34,039 nucleotides of DNA from Thecamonas trahens ATCC 50062 (lineage: Eukaryota; Apusozoa; Apusomonadida; Apusomonadidae). The stretch covers positions 440,191 to 474,229 of the forward strand of contig NW_013657677.1 in assembly GCF_000142905.1 (NCBI RefSeq), written 5' to 3'. The notes beneath the pieces were generated by a model. The model searched no databases, had not been told where the DNA came from, and saw only the letters and a list, made by a program, of their open reading frames with translations. The translations under genes were made by a program, and so were the position numbers. Numbering within the stretch: the stretch's first letter is position 1; each line of letters begins with the position of its first letter. Positions 1-8,660 of this stretch are shown here, in pieces.

Positions 1-1
1 G

Positions 2-702
2 GTTCTGCGGGCCCAGGCCTCATCCGAGGCGGCGCCGAGCAAGTCGACCGACGTGGCAGTGTACGAGTCGCGGATTGCGATGCTTGAGCAACAGATCACG
101 GCGCGCGAGGGAGACTTGCGTGCGCGCGAGGACGAGGTTGTGGGGCTGCGGTCGCAGCTGGCAGTTGCCGAGGCCGTGTCGGCGACGACCGACAATGCGG
201 CGTTTGAGTCGCGGATTGCGATGCTTGAGCAGCAGCTGGCATCATGCCGGGGCGATCTGCGTGCGCGCGAGGACGAGGTTGTGGTTCTGCGGGCCCAGGC
301 CTCATCCGAGGCGGCGCCGAGCAAGTCGACCGACGTGGCAGTGTACGAGTCGCGGATTGCGATGCTTGAGCAACAGATCACGGCGCGCGAGGGAGACTTG
401 CGTGCGCGCGAGGACGAGGTTGTGGGGCTCCGATCGCAGCTGGCAGTTGCCGAGGCTGTGTCGGCGACGACCGACAATGCGGCGTTTGAGTCGCGGATTG
501 CGATGCTTGAGCAGCAGCTGGCATCATGCCGGGGCGATCTGCGTGGGCGCGAGGACGAGGTTGTGGGGCTGCGGGCCCAGGCCTCATCCGAGGCGGCGCA
601 GAACAAGTCGACCGACGTGGCAGTGTACGAGTCGCGGATTGCGATGCTTGAGCAGCAGCTGGCATCATGCCGGGGTGATCTGCGTGCGCGCGATGATGAA
701 GT
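2..702 (+). repeat. 282-bp in-frame tandem repeat
   Basis: The segment starting at 2 recurs at 284 and again, diverged, at about 566, giving an exact period of 282 bp (94 codons). Each unit holds two related halves of 48 and 46 residues, both built on ESRIAMLEQQ followed by GDLRAREDEVV. Copies are almost identical in DNA, so the duplication is recent or homogenised. The third copy is partial and runs into the frameshift near 705. Confidence 0.93.
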
Positions 703-3700
703 TGCGGGCTTCGGACCGAGGCTGCCACTTCAGTCGTGCTCAAGAAGCGGCTGGCTGAGCAGGAAGCTGAAGGCCGCGACCGCGATGCCGAGCTGGCGTT
801 GCTGCATGAACAGCTAGATGCTGAGGTAAGTGAGAGTTCCGTGCTCCGCGACCGTATTGCTACCCTCGAGGCGGAGCTAGCCAATCAGGATGACGACATT
901 CTGGGGTTGCGCGCACATGTGGTGCATGGGGATGGCGAACGCGAAGAATCCACCGGTATGGACGAGTTGGAGACGTGGAAGTCACGCGTGGCCGAGCTGG
1001 AGGTACTCCTCAGTGAGAATGATGCACCCGAAGCAAGCGCCCAGCACGTGTGCGCCTTTCAGGAGCGAGTGTCTGAGCTGGAAGCTGAGCTCGAGATCCG
1101 CGATGCTGACCTCGGCAAGTACAAGGCAGATCTGGAGATGACCAATGTCCAGCTGGCAACAGCGCTGGACACGTCGGCCCTCAACGACCGCATCACGGAG
1201 CTCGAAGCTGATTTGGATGCGCGTGAGACCGAGCTTCGGCGTCGTGAAGACGAAGTCGTCGAGCTCATGGCCAAGATCGCAGCAGCGGCGCTGGCCGAGT
1301 CAGCCCTAGAACGGGTGCCCAAGCTGGAGGCTATGCTGGCAATGCGAGAGGAAGACCTCGCTGCTGCTCGAAACGAGCAAAAGGAGCTCGTGACGGAACT
1401 GGAGAAACGCAGCAGTGCATACGGTGTCGAACTGAAGCAGTTGAACGCTGAGATCGATGACTTGTCCGGTCTTCTTGCCGAGGCCGAGGCCGAAGCTGCA
1501 GCTGCAACAGACATCTCACAGCAGTGCGCTGAAGAGAATACGCGACTGAAGGCCGAGATTGAGGATCTTGCATTTCAGTCAGCCTCAGGTCAGCATGCGG
1601 CGTGTACGGCCGAGATCGAACGTTTGCATGCGCGCATCAGTGTGCTCGAGGGCGAAGCCTCGATCCGCATGCACGAGGCTGCGGCGCTTGACACGGGTGC
1701 TGATGTCAAGCAGATTTTTGTCGGTGACAAGGCGACCCAGCTCGCGACTCATGCAACTCTTGCCGACCCCCAACTGGCGGAGCTCAAGGCACAGCTTGCT
1801 GCGGCCGACGATCGCGTGGCCGAGCTCGAGACCAAGCTTGCCGCTGCCTCTGCGCGCGTGGCCGAGCTTGAGACCAAGCTTGCCGCTGCCTCTGCGCGCG
1901 TGGCCGAGCTTGAGACCAAGCTCGCTGCGGCAGATGCTGAAGCGACCAAGTCCGAAGCCGAGCGCATGGCCGCTGCAACCGCACCTGCCGATTCCCGATC
2001 ACCCGAGCTCGAGACCAAGCTTGCCGCTGCCTCTGCGCGCGTGGCCGAGCTTGAGACCAAGCTCGCTGCGGCAGATGCTCAGGCGACCAAGTCCGAAGCC
2101 GAGTGCATGGCCGCTGCAACCGCACCTGCCGATTCCCGATCACCCGAGCTCGAGACCAAGCTTGCCGCTGCCTCTGCGCGCGTGGCCGAGCTTGAGACCA
2201 AGCTCGCTGCGGCAGATGCTCAGGCGACCAAGTCCGAAGCCGAGTGCATGGCCGCTGCAACCGCACCTGCCGATTCCCGATCACCCGAGCTCGAGACCAA
2301 GCTTGCCGCTGCCTCTGCTCGCGTGACCGAGCTCGAAGCAGAGCTTGAAATGCTTTCAGATGCTGAAACTGGACGGCCGACCCACAGTTCACGTGACGCA
2401 CACGCTGCCCTTGCGATGGCGTCGTCGACGTCGGCGAGCCACCTCGACCGTATTCTTGCGCTCAAGGAGAAGCTGGATGCTAAGGACGCACTCATCGCGG
2501 CTCTGCGTGCTGCGCTCACCCGCGAGGCTCGCACCAAGCCGCTGTGGGACCGCATATCTGCCCTTGAGTCGCAGTTGGCGACCCGTGAGTCGGAGCTTGC
2601 GGCGACTGCGGCTGACCTTGCGCGCGCACGACTGTGCATGACTGCTGCACCGCAAGCTGCAGCGGCATTGGCTACGGTCGACGACGACGAGGCTCTCAAG
2701 CCGCTCTGGGACCGGATTGCTGCACTCGAGGCCCAGCTTGATGCCTCGCGCGTCGAGCTATCGCAGGCGGCTGCTGCACTGGCCCGCACGCCGTTGCCGG
2801 CACTGGCACCTGCAGTGCCGGCCCCTATTCGCGACGAGACTGGCCCACTTTGGACCCGTATTGCCGATTTAGAGGCTCAGTTGGACGAAGCCCGGGCCGC
2901 CGAGCGGAGCAAAGATGTTCAACTGGCCGAGTCCGAGGCTGCACTCGCTGCCGCCCGCGGAGAGGCGACCCGCGCCAAGGCTGCTGACGCGCTCGCTGCC
3001 GATCTCCGCGGCCTGCGCTCCGTACTTCGGACGAAGGACGCCATCATTTCGCGGCTCCGTGACCAGCTTGCTGCTCAACCGTCGACATCCGCGTCAGACG
3101 CCGCTGCTTCAGCTGCTGCCGATGAGGTTGCCGCCCTTCACGCCGAGCTGGTCTCGGTTCGCGCGCGTGCCGAGCAGGAGCTCGTACTCGCGAGTCAGCA
3201 AGCTGCCCTCGACGTCGAGGCTGCCGCTCGCCAGGGAGCCCGCATTGCCGCCGACAAGACTGCCGAAGTCGATGTCCTCACCCGCCGAATCTCTGTTCTC
3301 AACGCTCGCCTCAACGCGCCTAGTCTGGTTATCCAGCCGCTGCGCGAAGCGCTTGCCCGCCGTATTTACCTTTCCAAGCTCTTCCGCAAGTGGGCGGCGT
3401 CGGCGTCGGCAGCGGCTGCCGATCGCATCCGTGCCAAGGACAAGGCCTTCTTTGCCTGGCGTCTGGTGGTTGCAGGCAAGCGGCTGGCCGCGCTCCGCGA
3501 GGATGCCGCCACCGCGCTTGCAGGCGCACGGACTCGCAACCTCGCCCTCGGCATGTGGGTTCACTGGTGGGGGCGGACCCGGGACGCACTCGCGGATTCG
3601 TCGCGCCCGCAGCGCCCCGCCCGCCCTTCGCGCTCTGTGCAGGCACTCATGCTCGAGCGTGATGCTGCCAAGGCCGAGCTCACTGCGCTGCGCGCCGAAA

Positions 3701-4125
3701 AGGCGTCGGTCCGTGCCCGTGCGCGCAATCCCGCGCCGCCGCCGGTCGACGACCGCCTCGCCGCCGCTTTTGACATTGCCGCCTCGTTGCGCAAGCTTCT
3801 CGCCGACAAGGACGCCGAGCTCGTCTATACAAAGCGGTTGTTGGCCTCCGAGCGTGCTGAGAGCTCCAACGCTGCGGCCCAGCTGCAGATCCGCGTCTCG
3901 GAGCTCGAGCTCGAGCTTCGCCACATCCGTCAGCCACTTGCCCCGCTTGCACCCGAGCCGAACATACCCGCCGCCGCGGCGCAAGCGACGCAGCCCCCGC
4001 AAGACGCACCCTCTACCAAGCCAGACGCTAGTGCCGAGGCCCTGCGGCAATCCCTCGCCCGGCACGTTCTCGACCTTGAAGCCCAGGTGGCGTCGTTCTC
4101 CGACGCGGCAAGCCGATCGCGGTAG
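2..4125 (+). CDS. Large coiled-coil protein, 5' end outside window, one frameshift
   Basis: The reading frame is open from the left edge, so the N-terminus is missing. About 1,370 residues are visible, nearly all Glu/Ala/Leu/Arg-rich heptad coiled coil. Near 703-709 the frame changes: the repeat motif reads DEVAG and then leaves its pattern, while the next frame resumes with a plausible continuation (LR, then TEAA). One missing base in the GGG run explains this, so it is probably a sequencing error or a recent break. Two tandem-repeat blocks lie inside (2-702 and 1861-2330). Three PLW(D/T)RI-LE-QL motifs follow, near 2550, 2700 and 2846. Near 3364-3600 a non-coiled segment carries Trp motifs (LFRKW, FFAWR, MWVHWW) about 22 and 33-36 residues apart, resembling Sfi1 centrin-binding repeats. 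I cannot name the gene. A cytoskeletal, basal-body or Golgi scaffold is possible. The stop is TAG at 4123-4125, 59 bp before the next gene on the same strand. Confidence 0.8.
1861..2330 (+). repeat. 141-bp in-frame tandem repeat
   Basis: Three near-identical units of 141 bp (47 codons) plus a partial fourth. The marker gattcccgat starts at 1990, 2131 and 2272, exactly 141 bp apart. The unit encodes two ELETKLAAA heptad stretches followed by a TAPADSRSP linker that would interrupt the coil. Nearly all differences are at single positions, such as the Arg/Cys change after SEAE. Confidence 0.93.
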
Positions 4126-4184
4126 GGAGCCCAACCCAGAGTTGCCCAGCAAAACTAACTTTCAGTCTATCACCTGTCGCAACT

Positions 4185-6936
4185 ATGAAGTCGTTCATTG
4201 TTCTTGCGGTTGTTGCCGCCATCCTCGCTTCGGCGGTCGCCACCCCGGTGCGCGTCGCCCAGCCCGAGAGCGAGATCCCCTGTGCCATCTGCAAGCTTGT
4301 TGTCGACTACGTCGACCACCTGCTCGCCTCCAACTCCACAGTTGCCGCCATTGAGGCTGAGCTCGAGAAGCTCTGCTCGGACCTGCCCAAGGCCTGGGCT
4401 GGTGAGGTACGTTGCCGTCGCGAGTCTACATTTCCCCCACCCTGTCCCCCTGCGCACGCCCCCCGCGGACCCCCCCCCCCCCCATGGACACCCAAATGCC
4501 TCCTATAAGGTCACACCCACCCCACCTCCTCGGTATCTTCCCTCCCCTCCATGTTATCCCCCCGTGTTGTCCGTCCAGCCCCCCTCGCCACCCCTGTGGG
4601 TGTGAGGGCCCCCAAGCGGTGATTTTTTAGGCCTGGGGCATTGACACCAGCTACCGACGGGAGCCCCCCTTCGCTAGCCCACCTCCAGGGGTTCAAGACT
4701 TAGCCTGGACGCTACCCTGTCCTTGCGAGCTCGACTCTTCAGCCACATGCCGACCAAGTGGCCGGTAACAGACGCGGCGTGCGGGTCGTGGGCCGTGGCT
4801 GTTGCAGGATTTCACTTTTTGCTGCTGTGCACGCGTCGCCCGGCACGTGACATAGGAGGGAGCGCCACGGTGGACTCACACGATGCGGTTTGGGGATCCA
4901 GTGCACGGATGTGGTTGAGAACTACCTCCCCGCCATCATCCAGGCCATCGAGAACAACGCTGACCCGACGACGGTCTGCACCCAGAACCTCCACCTGTGC
5001 TCCTCGTCGATGAAGGTCCAGGCTCCGTTTGACGACTGCTCGATCTGCGAGCTTGTTGTTGGCGAGCTTGAGAAGCTGCTTGAGAACAACCACACCATCG
5101 AGATCATTGAGACCGAGCTCGGCAAGGTCTGTGCGCTCCTCCCGGCGTCGTGGGCCTCGACCTGCACCGCGCTTGTCAACAACTACCTCCCGGAGCTCAT
5201 CCAGCACCTCGAGGACGACCTCCCGCCGCAGACCGCTTGCCAGAAGATCGGCTTCTGCAAGCCGTCGGCTACGCCCGTCAAGATTGTCATCGACGACGTC
5301 CAGTCGTTCGGCGGTGTCGAGTGCTCGCTCTGCGAGCTCCTGTTCAAGGCTGTCGAGGGCTACCTCGCCAAGAACAACACCGAGGCCCAGATTGAGGCCG
5401 AGCTCGAGAAGCTCTGCGCTCACACCCCGTGGAAGGACTCGTGCGACTCGATTGTCGAGGAGTACCTCCCGCAGATCATCGAGGCCATCGAGAGCAACGA
5501 GACGCCCGAGCAGCTCTGCACCACCATCGGCCTCTGCTCATCGGAGATTGCCGACGTTGCCGCTCCGTTCGACGACTGCTCGATCTGCCAGCTTGTTGTT
5601 GGCGAGCTTGAGAAGCTGCTTGAGAACAACCACACCATCGAGATCATTGAGACCGAGCTCGGCAAGGTCTGTGCGCTCCTCCCGGCGTCGTGGGCCTCGA
5701 CCTGCACTGCGCTTGTCAACAACTACCTCCCGGAGCTCATCCAGCACCTCGAGGACGACCTCCCGCCGAAGACCGCTTGCCAGAGATCGGCTTCTGCAAG
5801 CCGTCGGCTACGCCCGTCAAGCTTTTGTAAAAAAAAAAACCAGTCGTTCGGCGGTGTCGAGTGCTCGCTCTGCGAGCTCCTTGTTCAAGGGCTGTCGAGG
5901 GCTACCTCGCCAAGAACAACACCGAGGCCAGATTGAGGCCGAGCTCGAGAAGCTCTGCGCTCACACCCCGTGGAAGGACTCGTGCGACTCGATTGTCGAG
6001 GAGTACCTCCCGCAGATCATCGAGGCCATCGAGAGCAACGAGACGCCCGAGCAGCTCTGCACCACCATCGGCCTCTGCTCATCGGAGATTGCCGACGTTG
6101 CCGCTCCGTTCGACGACTGCTCGATCTGCCAGCTTGTTGTTGGCGAGCTTGAGAAGCTTCTCGAGAACAACCACACCATCGAGATCATTGAGACCGAGCT
6201 CGGCAAGGTCTGCGCGCTCCTCCCGGCGTCGTGGGCCTCGACCTGCACTGCGCTTGTCAACAACTACCTCCCGGAGCTCATCCAGCACCTCGAGGACGAC
6301 CTCCCGCCGAAGACCGCTTGCCAGAAGATCGGCTTCTGCAAGCCGTCGGCTGCTGTTGATGTTGCGGCTCCGCTCGACCTCGAGTGCTCGCTCTGCGAGC
6401 TCGTGGCCAAGGCTGTCGAGGGCTACCTCGCCAAGAACAACACCCAGGCCCAGATTGTTGCCGAGCTCGAGAAGCTCTGCGCCATGACGCCGTGGAAGGA
6501 CTCATGCGACTCGATTGTCGAGGAGTACCTGCCGCAGATCATCCAGGCCATTGAGGACAACGAGACGCCCGAGCAGCTCTGCACCACCATCGGCCTCTGC
6601 TCGTCGGCGATCGCCAACATTGAGGCTTCCCCGGAGACCTGCAAGATCTGCGAGTATGTTGTCAGCCTTGCCGAGGCCATGCTCTCGGGCAAGAGCGTCA
6701 ACAACACTCAGATCGAGGACGAGCTCAAGAAGGCGTGCGTGCTTCTCCCCAAGAAGTTCCAGCCCGAGTGCTCGCTCCTGGTCGACACCGCGCTCCCGGC
6801 CATCCTCGACGAGCTCGAGAAGGGCACGCCGGCCGCTCAGGTCTGCACCACCCTCCACCTCTGCACCTCCTCGGACGCCCGCCCGCACTTCCGCCGCGCC
6901 ATGCGCAAGGCGGTCCACAAGCTCCGCATCGAGTGA
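4185..6936 (+). CDS. Prosaposin-like secreted protein, eight saposin-B domains, damaged fifth domain
   Basis: Gene model: exon 1 at 4185-4406, exon 2 at 4902-6936. The first ~19 residues (MKSFIVLAVVAAILASAVA) are a signal peptide. Each domain has the saposin-B pattern of six cysteines (CxxC, C, C, C, C) and one N-glycosylation sequon at the same place (NST, NHT or NNT), as in prosaposin. The order is one leading domain, then alternating A and B types (A1 B1 A2 B2 A3 B3), then a distinct final domain and a basic tail. Splicing gives WAGE joined to CTDVVENYLP, matching WASTCTALVNNYLP in later repeats. In B2 and the end of A2 (about 5781-5935) four single-base indels and an 11-A run break the frame. 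Flanking copies are intact. Saposins lift sphingolipids from membranes for lysosomal hydrolases. Amoebapore-type membrane lysis by single domains is an alternative that the sequence does not settle. Confidence 0.9.
4407..4901 (+). other. Phase-0 intron of the saposin gene
   Basis: The donor is gag|gtacgt and the acceptor is atccag|tgc. Both ends fall between codons, and removal completes the first saposin domain. At 495 bp it is the longest intron in the window; others are 41-208 bp. It contains C-rich runs (4466-4483, 4576-4587). I see no RNA gene or coding sequence in it. Confidence 0.85.
5022..6357 (+). repeat. 540-bp tandem repeat of paired saposin domains
   Basis: The unit starts at the GCTCCGTT(T/C)GACGACTGC motif at 5022, 5562 and 6103. 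The first period is 540 bp (180 codons, one A plus one B domain). The second is 541 bp because of indels inside it. Copies are almost identical in DNA, including synonymous sites, pointing to recent unequal exchange or conversion. The third unit diverges after the A domain. Confidence 0.93.
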
Positions 6937-6981
6937 GTGTAGCGTTGCCGCTCCCTGCAGAGCACCCTGTCTTTTTCCCCT

Positions 6982-7830
6982 TTAACAACACCCTACGGTA
7001 CTGGACATCTTTGTCCATCGCGCAAGCCGCGGCGCTCCGCGACGCTCCACAGACGTCGCCACGTCCATCAATCGCGGTAAAAGAGCAGTACAATGTGTTA
7101 ATGGCTGCCGTGGGCACTGGTGGGCCACAACAGAAAACAGACGGCGATGCAGAGATCGACGCCGCACGCGGCGCACAAGGTCCGCGGCCGCGATCGCTTA
7201 CCATGAAACTTCCGGCAGGCGAGGCAGCCGCGTCGCAGAGCGGCTTGTTGGGGAAAGCGGTGCTGACGAGCAGCTGCTGCAGAGGGTCGCTTCCGCTTGT
7301 GCGACGGCGCGGAGTTGACGGCGTCGGCGCTGGCGGCAAGAGGGCGTCGATGATAGCCACGCGAGTCATGGCGGGGCGCGGGCTCGCGGCGGCGCAGAGC
7401 GCGTACGCGTTGATGAGCGCGGCGTCCAGAATCCAGTACAGGATGGCGTGCCACCACTTGCGCAGCCACGCCGACCGGCAAGCTCGTCCGTCGCAAGAAG
7501 ATCCACAACGTCCTCTCGCTCTCCTGTCCGGTCGCTGTGTTCAACTCTGTCATGCTCTCCTTCCCGGTCGTCGGGTCGTCAACGACAAGCTTCGCACCGT
7601 CGGCGCCCGCCGCTCCTCCGGATCGGCACCGTACGGCACCTCGCGCCCCTCGCCCATGCTGACATGCGTCCGTCACCGCCGTCACGTGCAGGCACGCCTC
7701 CCACCTCCAGCCGCAGGCCAAGCAGGCGTCGCGCAGCGTCGGCCAGGTGACCTGGAAGTCAAGCATCATCGAGTTGTTCACTTTGAGACGCGCGACAACG
7801 CGTCCGAACGACCGTACGGTTGAGGGTTAA
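6982..7830 (-). mobile_element. Degenerate piggyBac-like element with transposase fragments on both strands
   Basis: Minus-strand fragments include RKWWHAILYWILDAALINAY (about 7400-7462), which matches the end of the piggyBac DDE domain. The C-terminal cysteine-rich finger follows at 7101-7226 (CLAC, then CAACGVDLCIAVCF), in a different frame. The segment that should precede RKWW lies on the plus strand instead: GKLVRRKKIHNVLSLSCPVA at 7477-7536, and NDKLRTVGARRS from 7581 in another frame. The element is therefore both frameshifted and internally inverted, and cannot encode a working transposase. Proposed ends are TTAA at 6982-6985 and 7827-7830, the piggyBac target site. Both termini read TTAAC inward and contain TACGGT 12-14 bases from the end. 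Family knowledge: piggyBac inserts at TTAA and its ends often begin with CCC. The boundaries are inference. Confidence 0.65.
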
Positions 7831-7875
7831 CATACACCACTTTGTAGAGACATCTATTTCACACTTTCCACCCGC

Positions 7876-8411
7876 TCACCGCGGCTCGATCTTGATCTTG
7901 TTGGCCTGGCTCTCAAGCGACGCGAGCTGCGACTTGATGGTCCGGATGTGCGCAGCCAGCGCATGGATGGGCGCCATGTCCTCGTTCAGCCGCGCCGTCG
8001 CCGCCATCAGCTCAGTGCCGGCTGCCACGGCGTCGTCGACCGCACCAGCCATGTGATCCACAGCCTCAGCGTGCGCTGTCGCGTATGTCAGCGCCACCCG
8101 CGTGCTCTCCGCCAGATGGCCCTTGACCGCAGCGAGCAGGACCGCCACTTGCCCCGCGGCCTCGCCGGCCGACATTTCGAGCGCCAGCAGCAGATCTTCC
8201 GAGATCGGCTGCAGCGGCCGGGGCGCCGGCGCGACATTGCGTCCTCCAGTCGGTGTCCTCACCAGCCCTGCTTGTCCTTGCGCCTGCTGCTGTGCTTTCG
8301 GCGGCGTCTGCGGCAGAGCCAACCCTTCTCCCCCCCGCCGTCGCCACCTGCTCCGCCGCCCTTGCCCCTCCCTTCTGCCCCGCTTCCCCACGCACCGCCT
8401 GCGTCAGCCAT
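7876..8411 (-). CDS. BORCS6: BORCS6-like subunit of the lysosome-positioning complex BORC
   Basis: The C-terminal ~110 residues, from PISEDLLLALE to SLESQANKI, are helical and resemble BORCS6 (lyspersin). In particular LNEDMAPIHALAAHIRTIKS aligns with the conserved LD-LQPVQ-LA-QV-DI tail of that family. The long open frame has no ATG at its upstream end. I propose ATG at 8411, a 16-nt first exon (8396-8411), a 128-bp intron (8268-8395; donor GTGCGT, acceptor AAGCAG), then 7876-8267. Phases match exactly and give a 135-residue protein starting MADAGGLVRTP. BORC sits on lysosomes and couples them to kinesin through Arl8. The family call is by recognition of a short, weakly conserved domain. The start exon is less certain than the body. 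The gene is divergent from NSMAF. Confidence 0.62.
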
Positions 8412-8660
8412 GTCAGCACTAGACCAGCCACGTCCCCAACAGCCGCGCCCGTCTCTATCACCCGTGTGCGTCGTGTGACCGCTCGTCCACCCTGCCCAAC
8501 CATCCGCCTCCCCCCCGTCTCCTCGACCCGTTTCGGCCCGTCGGCCGACCGCATGCCCTCGACCGCCCACCAACCAATCGCCCCTCCCCCGTTCCCCCTC
8601 CCCCTGGCCCCCCCTCCCCCCCCTCCCCTCCTCTGCACCTCACTCCCACAGGCAACAGCA

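Noticed and set aside
3109-4152. Minus-strand open frame opposite the coiled-coil gene
   Set aside because: Low-complexity shadow in GC-rich codons with no recognisable domain.
4407-4901. Possible RNA gene inside the saposin intron
   Set aside because: No convincing tRNA or snoRNA boxes or stems found by eye.
5029-6936. Arg/Ser-rich open frame across the saposin gene before 5935
   Set aside because: Its first part is the +1 shadow of the saposin repeats; only the part after about 5935 is real coding, reached because of the indels.
6735-7823. Long plus-strand open frame after the saposin gene
   Set aside because: It starts inside the saposin coding sequence and crosses the piggyBac relic. 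Only short pieces (near 7581) resemble transposase.
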